Source of the DNA: Pyrocephalus nanus
Taxonomy: Eukaryota; Chordata; Aves; Passeriformes; Tyrannidae
Direction of reading: 5' to 3'
Assembly (NCBI GenBank): GCA_038380795.1
Contig: CM076268.1
Span: forward strand, 23,941,501-24,005,500
DNA length: 64,000 nucleotides
Shown here: positions 26,761 through 39,700 of the stretch, in pieces
Layout of the letters: the number at the start of each line of letters is the position of its first letter
Numbering within the stretch: position 1 is the first letter of the stretch
Program-made: the position numbers and the translations under genes
The notes under the pieces: generated by a model
Told to the model about the DNA's origin: nothing
Seen by the model: the letters and a program-made list of their open reading frames with translations, nothing else
The model's database searches: none

Positions 26761-29700
26761 AATCTTTTAATCACATAAAGAGAAATGTTCTTAGATGATG
26801 CACTACTAAAAAAATCAGATTTCTTTCTTCTTCACTCTTGGCATGGCTCCAGCAGTAATGCTACTGATCACTTGCTAATCAGAGATTATCTTGAGACAGC
26901 TACACTGAAAAGTCACACAACCTTGTGGCAGATCTTCATGCAGTCCTGGATTTGAGGGTTCACAGTGACCACCTCTGAACAGCTGTACAACACTCTACCT
27001 GCACATCAGAGTTATTTGGATTTATTTTCCTTCTGTAGCAAAAACACCGACCTTGTGTACATTGCTACATAAAAGTGTGTACGTTGTGTACATAAAAGTT
27101 TCAAGTAACACAGAAACCCTGAGTTCTGAAAAATTTCTTCATGCTTTTGCTTCAGTACAGCATCTTCTATCACATGTAAGATGATTCCCCTGCAGGATCT
27201 TCAAGAGGAGCAAGGAAGCACTAAGCCTAAGCATTTAACTTCCAAATGCTGCCAAACTGGAATACAACTCACACTATGAGAAAGCAAATTTTGTTTGCAA
27301 ATTATTGTACCAGGAACTCAGGCATTGGTTTAAAAAACATTAGGGTCATATTTAATTGTCTTAACTCACGTAAGCAGCAGTATCTTCATACAACCCAAGA
27401 CAGGAGGTGTTCTCTTGCTTAAGAGGAGAGTATGCTTTTTAAACTCAACTGCACCTTTTAAGTGATGCTGTTTAAGGAAGGTCTATTAGGAAAGCCTGAA
27501 GGGCTTTGTCCCTTTTTTTCCTTCCTCCTCTCTTTTTTAAGACCAAGGAGGTTATCTTACTGAAACATTCTTCACCTGAAGAAAAATCTCTTGGGACCAA
27601 ACCACTGTTTTTACAGAGTTAAAAACCCCCAAGCAAACAAACAAAAAATCCAACACCAAAACAGTTCTAAAGCTACACTGTAGCACCTGACATTAAATCA
27701 ACCCAAATAAAGCTGAAGTGTATATTTTCCTTCTTTTTTTTTCTTACACAAATCATTAGAGCAGATAGAATTTCTCTCTTGGTTTTCACCAAAATGCATC
27801 CTGAGAGTTCCCAGAATATGGTACATGTTAACTCCTGGACATTTAAATAAATCCTTTTAACGTTTGGAAACAGATCCATTTCAGTTGGGACACCATCAGA
27901 ACATAAGAGTTAAATGCAACAACCTTAGCATAATAGTTCTATTTAAGTAATATAGTTCAAGAACTGAACCATGTAATTCTGAAAAGCATTCTATTTTCCA
28001 GAATAAAATGTGATTTATTACACTAAGTAAAATATTTTACACCCAACAGAAAGGGATTTGGTATATTCATATCTGAGCTATGTTCAACAGCAGTAAACCT
28101 CAAAACATAGAATAGCACTATTTTTCATAGCATTCGATAACCTTTGAAATGTTACCGTGAACACAGAAAAGTCATTTCTACTTGCTTTTTCCTTCTAATT
28201 AAAAAGCCAAAGAGCAGTAAGCAAGATGACAGAAGCCAAGAGTAAGATGAAGAGAGAAATAAAGCAGATGGCATGCAAATATATTTATATATACCTAAGT
28301 TATTCCCGAATTATGAAAAGAGAAAGATCAAAATCTTTTCATTTCCCCCATAATCAGTGTTCTTTTCTAAAAGAGTTTTCAGATATTTTTATGTAAAGTA
28401 GATTGCGAATTCTAATTAAGATATAGCTGTAAGCCAGGATCCTCCGTCATACAATTAATCTTAAATCCAGCCTCCAGCCAAGCAGGGTACAGATGGAGAT
28501 AGACAGATGTAATTACAAAGTCCATCAGCACTAAGCCACCGGGAGAGGTTGCAGGCTTTCCTGTATTTCTTCTTTGTACAGGGTGGTAGGCTATTTTTGT
28601 CAAAATATACCAGGAAGACACAGCTATTGTGATACAGTCACAGCACTTGAATATTAGCTTGAGTTGGCATCATATATTTTAAGGCACTAATTTTGAAAAA
28701 AATTATAATTACACTTCCATTTCTGTGGGATACACTGTCTAACAGAGCTGGAGTAGGTATTGGATTCCCAGCTTCATTTCTGTCCTTCAAGATAAATTCC
28801 TCCCTTCTCTGCCTCAAACCTCTCCAACTGTAAAACTCCATTTTACCATCATTCTGAACCTGTAAAGTGAGATTAATTGTTGAAAAAACATAATTTTGAA
28901 CATAAATTCTAAAAAAAAAAAAAGAAAAAAATTGTAACACATGATCTGCTCTGACATGGTGTTAGCATGCACATATTAGTTTCCTCTGAACAACAGAAAC
29001 CCTCTCCACACATTTTCAACTCATTACTGTCACTAAAACTCATGCACTCGTGGAAATTCACAATTTTTGCCAATTTTGAGAAAAGATACAAAAATACCTT
29101 GTTTCATCTAAGAATCAATTTCTCACATGTAAGTGAAAGACTCAGAGGACAAATTTTGTAATTCTATGTCTAAACCTACTGTAGCAACTCTAACTCAACT
29201 ATACTTCTATAATGTCTTACAGCAACAGCATTGAAGATGAATATCCAACAGCAAGGCATAAGTCATGTAGTTTGACATCTTCCACTAACTGCAAACCTAC
29301 GAACAGTTTCTGCATAGTGTCTGAAAACAGTACTAAGATTGTACATTTTAAATGGTATTGAGTTTCCATGTAAGAGCTTCAAGTAGCATTGAATCACAGC
29401 AAAAATAGAATATTCTGTCTTCATGTAATGCAATCAATTCACATTCCACCATCATACATGAACCATTTGCTTATCTGAAAGCAGCAGCCAAGATTAACAG
29501 TAAATCTGCATTAGCCATTTTACCATGGTTATCCCACCCAAGCCGGGGAAATCAGCTACATCTCCCATGCACTGCCAAGACTTTCTGTATGAGTTTTACA
29601 CAAGAATTGAAAAAGCAACCACAAAATAGAGGGATATAATGGAAATCAAATCTGCTAAAATGTTCAGAGGCAGATTCTTAACTCTAGGGCCACGAACTGA

Positions 29701-32700
29701 CAAATTTAAGAACACACTTGAGGTAAGGGTATTCATACACATTTTCCATTACAAGTCACTGCAGATCTGGTCATGCCCACGTCCTGGACAACAAACATCC
29801 TGACCTTTAACTATTGTGTTCAAACTGATATGCTGAAACCACATGCACTTCACTACAGCACCAACAACTGTAACAGTACTGGTAAATAAAAATGTGTCAG
29901 GGAATTCTTTGTGCAAACTCTAACTAGTAGTGAGGATAATCTCAGCTAACTTAACTGACTTGGTATCAAACCAACTAGGAAAAGCTCATAATCCCATTGC
30001 AGAGGAAGTTCAACAAGTTTTCTCTCTCTTCTCTCAGCCACCTTCTTGTCCCTATATCTCTAGAAAGCTCATCATGACTGCACCCATGCTAGAAAGCAGA
30101 AAGGCCTCATGCCCAGGCTGGATGGCATGCTCTCCTCTGACCCAAAGCTCATGGAACACGATTTGCAAGGCAAGTTGAAAAGAGAGTTAAATCCCACTGC
30201 TAACTCGAGCCTATGAAAGGTCACCTAGCTCTGCCAACAAGCTCAGGGCTTAAGCAAGCACATATAATTGCCCACAATATATTTTTTTCCCCTTACAGAA
30301 CTCCACCTGATTTTCACCATGAAAGCAGTCCCTGCAATGAGTTGCTCATACTTCTTTAACAATACATTATTCACATCCTGCTCTGAATAGACATCGCTTT
30401 CGCTCTTATCCACAACACAAGTCTCCAGGTCCTTCAGAGATGATCATTCCATTAACAACATTCTCAGACCTACCTTCATGATGTTTATTCCTTATTTTTG
30501 AAATAGGAAAGGTAGAGCAATTAACATCAGTAACACTGGATGTTCAGCTTAGACATCCACAAAATGGCTGAAATTAAATTATCAGAAGGTGGCTGGCAAA
30601 GAAAGCTTCTCTCTACAGTGCCATTTTTAAGCATTATTTGAAGCTGAAATTGTTTTTCTAACATGAAATGAGCATTTTTAGCTTAAGCATTAGCAGGTTT
30701 ACTCTTAATGAAGCTAGTAATGAACACAGAGCTGGAGCTGTTTAGATACTTAGAATAACAGCTTTTCCCCATGATGCCACTTCCAGATAAAAATGCAGAC
30801 CCGCACTGTATCTGACAGAGACAACAGAATGCAACTTGCTAGGACTCAAAGTTACTTTATTTATATCTTATTCTTGATCTAAAAAGAAAATTATAGGGAA
30901 AACTATATATATATATTTTATTACTTTCATTATGATAATTAATCCATGCTTAATGCAAATTAGTCTTCGGGTAATTCCTGATTAGGAAGAATTCTGTAAA
31001 TTTCTCCAGCCTGATATAAAATTAAAACAGAAAACCTAGAGAGCATTTGCTTTGAAGTGAGTTCTAAAAAGAAGAAAAAAAAAACCCATAAGTTCAGAAA
31101 GACCTGGGATAGGAATAAGCATCTTGGCAAACCCCACTTTTATGTTCAGAAGGCTGCTGATACACATGTTTAAGATGTACCTATTAAAACACCCACAAAC
31201 AAACAAAAAAACCCTACTGCTGGAGCAGAAAGTCTAACTTCTGTAATTCACTTGTGACCAGCATAACAAGAAAACTCAATAAAAATTTTATTTCTTCAAA
31301 AACCTTCAAAAATCCTTTCAGGAAATGCCTACCAACTGGTGTACCCTGCAATGTGATCACCAGACACAGGTGATTAATTTCCACTTCCCAACATGCCACA
31401 CCACTTATTACCTTTATTTATAAATGCTCAGAACAACTTTGTTAACCAAAATACGTCCTTAACGTGAATATCAGACATTTGTGTTTTATGTAATTTCTTC
31501 ACATCAAAATTTATTTAATTTACAGAAAAGCATAACTTCTTTTTGAATCTCACTGAACAAGCTGTCCTTAATATAAGAATATTTCTTAAGGGAATGCAGA
31601 TTAATTTGTCCTATTAAACTCTTTCTTATATGTTTATCTTCTATAAAGCATATAGATAACATTCAGATAACAGATCCCCTACCACCACCACCACGAAAAG
31701 ACACTGAGCACCCAGTGGGGAAAGCCAAGAAGCCTGTCATCACAACACAACACGTAAACTGAAAAATACGTGAGGATAGCAGAAAACAGAGAACAGAGAT
31801 TAGCCAGTCAAATAAGACTTCACTAAATAAGTTAACAATGTTCTGTTGAAGAAGAAAATTAAGCACACTTTTGGTGATTTTTCGGAAACAGATGACATAA
31901 AATGCAGATACTACCCACATCAGATACTAGTGAGAATTACATCAAAGGCCAAGGCCTTGTGATCTAATCTACAAGGTCAGAAATCTTACAGTCCCAATGA
32001 TGCAAAGTCACCTTCTCTCACTTAGATCAGGGCATTATTCCCTAACATTTACTATCTTTCACAAGCTACTATTACCATGGGTTCGTGTCTTACACAGTAA
32101 CAAATGCATGCAATCATACTTCAGCAAAGCCTTTATTTTTGGGGTGCATTGTAAGAAAAAGTCAAATAACAAATATTTTGATAATAGAAAGCTAGTCCTT
32201 AAAAGTTTCATCTACTTTCAACATGCAGATTTTTTTTCAAAAAAAAAAAAAGCAATTCTCATTACAAAAGAAGCATCTATTAAAAGTTTCTATACACAAA
32301 TGTACATATACAATGCATTTGATGAGATGAATTCAGAAAACTTTTTTCTGTGGATTCCCTACATTAGTTTCTACAACCCTCAGATACAATCTGGCTCATG
32401 TGCCCATGAGAAAGTTAAACAGGTTGAGAGCAAAACCAATGAACTTGACACTGTATTGTTGCAATGCAGATTTGCAGAAGAAAACAAAGACCCTTCCAGA
32501 GATGCTGAGCAATGTGCAGTGCAGCACCCAGAAATTCCTTACAGAAGGGCACAGTGTAGCACAAAAATGCAGCAAACTGCTCATCACTGTAGCCAGGCAA
32601 TAGCTGTGCTACAATCCTTCCACTTTCACCAGTTTACCTTTACCTTCTGGTTATCACTGGTAGGAAGGAAATCAGAGGCCGCAAAAGACTACAAGTTCAG

Positions 32701-33711
32701 TACCAAAACCATACTAACCTGACATTTTGCAGCACTTCAAAAATTTGCTATAGTTGGCTCTAAAACTAACTTGAGATTTGACATTCTAGAAAATATAAGG
32801 GAATACTCCCTGACAAATGAAGTTTCATGCAAGTCATGTATGCACAGCGTATCACTGAAGATCAACTCAGCCAGAGATAGAAAAACAGCTCAGCATTTAT
32901 ACATTGTGTTTTCTTCCAGTCCAGCACACATTACACACCAGTTTCAGCCAAACAATGTTGTACAGAATAGGACTGCCACCAGCCTTGACAGCCAAATATT
33001 TCTTGCTTGGTTTTACTGATTTTCGTATTAATACCAATAATCCTGATGTCCTAACTGAGTCCTAAAATCCCAAGGCAGAAAGTATCTCTGTCCTCAATAT
33101 CTGAAACTAATTCTCAGTGTTACCAAGCAATGTTCTGCTCATTCAAAACACTACTCTGACACTCACAGCAATGTAGCCCACAAAATATTCCTGACTTCTG
33201 CAAAGATGTCAGAAAAACAAGAAAGGTTCAGGAACCAGGGTAACAAATGAATATATTTTAAACATGAGCTAATGTAGTATACCTCAAAGGGCTGGCCTAC
33301 ACATTTTCAAGGTCAGTGATTTAGAAAAATAATTCACTATATATCTCAAAGTTCATGTCTACAGTCTACACCTAAGTCAGCCTTGTGTTACTCAGCAGGA
33401 AGGAAGGGGGAGTTAACCCATTAAGGCAAACTAATCAGACCCTTAACCTAAAGGAGTCAATGGATCTTACAGAAAGAGTCCTTTCCTAATATGCCCTAAT
33501 GGCAACTAGAAGTCTACCTCATTTCTTCAGTGAAAAAAGCTAGTACTGCTTGTGCACTGTTAGAGCAGCAAAGGAAAGCTGTGGCAGCATACCTAAATCG
33601 ATAGGAAAAAAATTGGCAGTCCGAGCATCTCAAGGTCTATTGCCACAGGAAGTGGAAAAGGGGCTGAACAAGAAAGTCAGATTTTTTTAATACTTCTTTC
33701 TATTAAAACGA

Positions 33712-33722
33712 GGGGGGGGGGG
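33712..33722. repeat. G11 homopolymer
   Basis: A run of 11 G on the plus strand in intron 1. It is a likely spot for sequencing or replication slippage. Confidence 0.85.
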
Positions 33723-36704
33723 AATAGCAACACTTCAAAGTAAAAATAATATAAGTGAAAGTGAAAGGCCTCCTGAGAATATCTCTTTTGTGATCTTGAG
33801 GGTGTTTAGTACTGCATATTGTCATTTTATTATTATTAAAATTCAGGTACACCTACAGTAATCATACTGAGTCTATCCCTGCTCCAGAAGTACATGATAA
33901 AGCAACTGACAACAATAACCAATTGATCAATTACAAGGGAAAGCCTACTATTTTTTAAGGCTTTTTTTGTTTGTTGAGATTCTTTTCCTTAGTTTTTGTT
34001 TTGTTTTTCTTTCAGACCTAGGCTTTTTATATAAAATTTTAACCACACCTACTCAAATCAAATGGCCTTTAACAAACTGAAAAAGCAAATCTGTTCAAAA
34101 TACAACACACCCTATCTTCAATTAAAGGGTAACTGAGCTCTCAAATAATATCACTCAGAAAGGAAAACAAGACTGGACATCCATGGGTATTTTCAAGTCT
34201 GAGAAGTGAAGTTAGTAACAGAATATTTGAACAAACACGCACTTGTACTTGACCTAAAAATCACATCATAATGATCTAAAATGTGAAGTAGACCTTCTTA
34301 AAAATCACTTGCAAATGTTCACAAGATCAGGTATGAAGTGTTTAAGAGAACTTTAAAACTGCATAACAAGATTTCCTGAAAAAAGTCATAAAAAAAAAAA
34401 AATCTGTCAATCTTCTGTCAACTTCTAGTTGAAGAGCTCCCAACAATTCAATCAACCCACCCTCCTGCAAGAATATCGTAATTGTGGAGGGCAACCTCAA
34501 TTATATAAGTGCCCCAAAAAGAGCAAGATCACATGGTTATCAAGTCTCAAAACTCTCCCTAGAGTGATTTTTCCACAAAAGCATGCAACAGGAGAAAGCT
34601 ATTTACAAGAAAACCAAATACAAACAAGAAACAGAAACAATAAAGAATATATAGCTTCATGCTTATAAAATAGCACACGAACATCTATTTAATAATTTAG
34701 GCAGCTGTGCTTGGTAATTTTGATATTTTCTACACCAGCTTTATTTCTCCAATCCAAAAGTTCAGATGCTTTTAAAGAAAATAATTTTCAAGAAAAACAA
34801 CAGACCTGTTGGCTGGACTGTCTCATAAAAAAAGGAATATACTTCAAAAGGGATTTTGGTGCAGCAGCATCCAAAAAACATAGCTCACTTATGAGGAGTG
34901 AGTCCAGAATTCCAACTACATTTTTACATCTATCATCAAGGAAAATAATTCTCTTCCTACACCACAGGTATCTTTTCCCACACGAACTCCATTTTGAGCA
35001 CTACTGAGAAGAAAACAGCCATCAGCCTCACTTTCTGAGGCACAAGCGGTACTTTACTGTAGATATTGTCTAATCCAAAGAGCTTAGTATGCAAGGCCCG
35101 GACTCTGCCAACTTTTGCACATGCCTAACCTGATGCATATAAATGGGGATTACTCACATGCTAGAAGGTAAGTGCATGAATAATAAGCATGTTCGTGAAT
35201 CAGCAATTATGTGCAGGTAGAATAAAAAGCCAAAGTGAAAGAAGATGAGGCTCAAGAGGCAAGAAAACTGTCACTAGGCATGAATAACATAAGTGTGAAT
35301 GCTCCCAACTTGAGTTTTAGGAAAGCTAATTTAGAAGTAAGTTTTTAAAAAATTGGCTTTGAGGGTTTCAAAGTGGGGAAGAAGAGAGTTTTTTGGTTTA
35401 TCATCCAAATACATAAATTGTCAACTACATAAACAGTTTGCCAACAAACAACCCTCTTTACCTAAACCCCCCAACTCTCCAGCTGAAACACTTTATGGTT
35501 TTACATTCCTGCTTGCTTGCTCTCCGGCTACATATCAGCTGCAGGTCTGAAAATCTTAATCAGGGTGATATGGCCCATTTAAAATACAATTCCTTCATCA
35601 GCCAACTGGAAAAAAAAAATATGATTTTCTTAAATACAAAGAGCAGCTCTCGAGAACAAACTTGTTAATGCTGTGAAAAAGCAAACTGCTGAGCAGTTCA
35701 ACCCACAAACTGTGAAATTAGAGGTTTTGGAAGCCGTCAGGAAGAAGCTGGTACTATATTTACAAAATAGGCTGCTCTTAACTTCCTCTGACACCAGTTT
35801 GGGTAAGAAGGGCCTTTCAGTTGAAGCAGGTTATTCTGTATTGCCCACTAATCATACATGGTCAAGAAAAACATCCTTCAGTGTTCCCCCCCAGGTGGCC
35901 AATAGCCCTCAATTCCAGGTACCCCATCTCCTGCCACCACCTTCTGAAGCCTTTATAGGGTGCCCCGTAGAGATCAGACTCTCTTGCACAACAGCTTACA
36001 ACAGGAGTTGCCAAATTTAACCTCACTTGTTAGCTACAACAACAAGGGATGCTGGTATTACCCCATCATCAACGCATCTGCCAGTGCACCACAACCTATG
36101 ACAAGCATATAAATACACCTATTACACATCAAACATTGTGCACTAGGTATTTTGAACTGGTTTCTAGCCTATAGCACTATGGACCTCCTTTAATAATTTA
36201 GTAATTCTGTCTTCCATTGACAAGAATTAATATACCAGATAATACTGAGACTCCAAAATATAGCCCTTTTGGAAGAGCCAGGCTCCAGCATTCAAGATGC
36301 ACTAACAACACTCTTCAAGGAACAGCATCCTTTTACTCTTTCATTAGAAAAGCACTGGTTAGCCTCAAGCCAAAGCTCAGTCACTGTGACCTTTCCAGCT
36401 CCTACATCAGAATGATTCAGGACTAAATTACCACCGTTCACAAAAAAGCAAGTCAGACTTGCATCTTGAAGGTCACAAATAATGTAAGTCTAGATATCTC
36501 AACTTCACTACTATAGCTCTTTTCATAGCAAGTTACATGCACTAACATGGTTTTTTTTTATCTCCATCAATACTATGAACATTTTACATAAAGAAATGTT
36601 TTAGCATTATTACATGTACAGCATTTTAAGATCTTTCATATGAAATAAAACCAAGAGGAGCTAATTGCTTCACAGTGTAACACCCAAAATATATTGGGGA
36701 CTTA

Positions 36705-36737
36705 TTGTGGTTTAACCCCAGCCAAAACCAGCCCAGG
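36705..36737 (-). mobile_element. Possible internally deleted LTR relic
   Basis: The short stretch TTGTGGTTTAACCCCAGCC followed by AAAACCAGCCCAGGA resembles the two outer ends of the avian LTR seen at 56.7-57.3 kb, joined directly. Both ends of that LTR carry a GGCTGGG-like motif, so a deletion between these motifs would give this product. Only about 33 bases remain, so chance similarity is possible. Confidence 0.35.
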
Positions 36738-39700
36738 ACTGAACAGCTCTGAAAGATGAAACCTCTGGCCTTGAGATTTTACAGAGTAAGAAACTGTTAC
36801 AGTCAATTTATCAAGATTTACTTGATATTATTTTAATCACTAAGGTTTTGAATAAGGAATTTTAATGCTACAAAATAATAATTGAAATAACAGTTAACAG
36901 GAGCATGGGAAGCTAAAAAGCAAAAAGAAAGAAATAAAGGTAAAAGCACCAGAAAGTTGCAAAAGGAAGCAGCAAAGGGAATAAAAGAATACTTGGCTCA
37001 AATTGCAAGCTGCTAAGAGAACTGGAAAACCCAAAGTCACTAACCCTGTGGTGGCTGTGATCTTCGCTGTCTAGACAAGGGGTCCAAAAAAACCAAGACT
37101 GGTTACAGGTGCCAGACAACACTGAGACTGAGAAAGGTAATTAAAACAAGCCCAATATCTGAAATGTAAGAGCCAGACAATCTTTAAGCTTTAACAAATA
37201 AATAAGGAACAACTTACAGAAAACCGTTGGCCTTTCTTACTAATCGTTTCTAATGTCGTAAGATACCAACTCCCGCATGCGTCCAAAGCAACTTGACGGC
37301 TGTATGCACCAATACAAAAAATGGCTTTTATTCATTTTACTCTGATGAAAATAATGAAAACCATGTCCCCAGGAGTTTACTGTGGCCAGTTTTCTTTCCA
37401 CCCCCTCCCTGAGCATGGCAAAAATGTAATTGAGAACTACCACCCTTGGGATTTATGAACTACTAAAACACGCATTTCCTGCTTTGGAATTGAAAGCCTA
37501 CTTCCATTCACTTAGTACTATTAGACATTTCATTGGGAATACCCATCCGGACACTTGCCAGAATCTTCCTGCATTTTTTTAGTCTGGCAATTCCAAGAGA
37601 TACCAAAAATCTGAGATCATCAGAAGACACAGGTACTGCAAAACTACCACTGGGTATTTTATCAAATTTAATTACTGCTCAGCGCTGCTGAAGACCTGTA
37701 CTTCTCCTAATGTGACTTCTGTACACTGCCTGCTTTTTTATCAGTACCAACTTAAGAAATCCTGTAACAAGGCTTGCGAAGCTACCCTGGGAACTAATAA
37801 CAGGTCTGGAAAAACCCAGACATACTGCTCTACTTCTCCCACTCTTCAATTTTCAGCGACGGAAGGGAATGTAAATTGTACTTAATTGCAAAATTGTCAG
37901 TTCAGTCCTTGAGTCAGTAAATTATGCTTTTACAATTTCTTTTCTTTCTCCCTCTCTCTTTTCCCAGAGAATGAACACTTACAGCACTAATTCTCATCTC
38001 TGAACATGTGTTCTGTCTTCTCCCCTTACCTCACCTCACAGCTTCCTGAGCTCCCCTTTCTTCTCACATGCTCCTACAGGAGACCACATCCCGCCTCCCC
38101 ACCTCACACCCTTCCTCCAGCCTCTCAGCTCCTCAATACCATAAATTCTCATTCCTCTCGTGAGCTCCTCTCGCCAGTCACCAGGCAACATTTTGTGCAG
38201 ATCAGTCAACTCTTTGGGAGGGACAGGGAAGATGGGTCACAATGCAGAGGTCCCAGCATCAGCTGCAAGCAGTCATGCTCCCAGCTTTTCAGGGGCAACT
38301 CTGGAATTACTGCATTTCCTGTGGGTCTCCTTGGTGCTGCCAGAGAAGTGAGTCCCAGCTTTCCATCTCCTAAATCCATACTTACTGAGTTTGCCTTTTG
38401 TGTTTGTTTTAAATATGCTGAAAGATTTTGCAATTTTTAAAAGTAAACTTTGTGACTTCAAATCTCATATTGCCTGAAACAACTAGCTCTGGGGTTTTTA
38501 TATACAAAGCAGTGGGAGGAAGTTGAGATAATCCCTCTAGAAAGAGCAAAAAGTCAGAACTCTTTTTCCTGCTCTTATACATGCCCACATTTACTTTTTG
38601 GACTGGAAATTAACACTTGATATTTGACCAAACACAGTTAGAAAAAGAAGCCTAAATAAATAGCAGAAGAAAAACTTCCTAAGTCAATCTACAACCAATT
38701 TTCTTTCTTTCCTTCCTCTCTTTAAAGATCTTTTTAAATATGCAACCAATTTTGAGTTTTAAAACTTAAATTCCCATCTTGAAACTGTTAAGCAAAACAC
38801 CTCTAAAGCCTAACACACTCTGCTTTTAAAATCCAAAATGGTGTTAAATCTTTAAAGCAAAAAAGCCAGCATGTTACAGTTAAGCTTATGGAGACACACT
38901 GACAACAGCTGTAGGGGTAAGTACAGAAAAGCAGAAGATCAACTGCTAATACAAAAGGAAACTCTGAACCTAAAATTTTAATAACTGTGAAAGCAGAAAT
39001 GAAGCTTTTTGAGTTCAGCAGTCTACTTAGTTTGAAGATAGAGCACAAGGAGCACTTTGGTAGCCCCACAAGTTCATCTCAAAAACAAATTCCAAGGTCA
39101 ACAACCAAACCTGCTTTTTCCCCACCTTTTAATATCACAAAAATGTAAATATAAGGCTCTACATTATCTAAAGCAGTCTAAAGACTACATAGTTTCCTTT
39201 TATTTCTGCTCTGGCCTTATAATTACATTTAAAGAAAATACATCTTATTAGTACTTGTCACAACGAAGTATGTTCCATTGCATTTTTGTCTTGGACACTT
39301 TTCATATCACAAAATTCACGTTATATCAATAGTATAAATGAAATATTATCTGGATACCAAGATATCTAAGAGACAACTGAATGCTCAGAAGTCATTTATT
39401 TTCACATTACAAAGGATAGATTATTCTATCAGGATAAAGGATTTCTCAGATGCATGATGAGGTCATTGGTCAAATCAATTATTTAATGGTAATCCATCAG
39501 TTCACTCCCAAATAAACAAACAAAAACACTTGGCACACTACTTAAAGAATTAGCCCCTGTGCAAAATACTAGGAGATTTTAATCAGCCAAGCAGTCACTC
39601 TCACATGGGCAAAGCCAATTTCTGACAAATATTTACAAAGAATGGAATGTAGTAATCAAAGGTTTTACTCAAGGAAGAAGTGAAGTCTCTAAACACAATT

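Noticed and set aside
35353..36020. Cluster of plus-strand frames including one of 115 codons
   Set aside because: No protein family is recognised, starts are non-ATG or weak, and neighbouring frames overlap without a consistent splice model.
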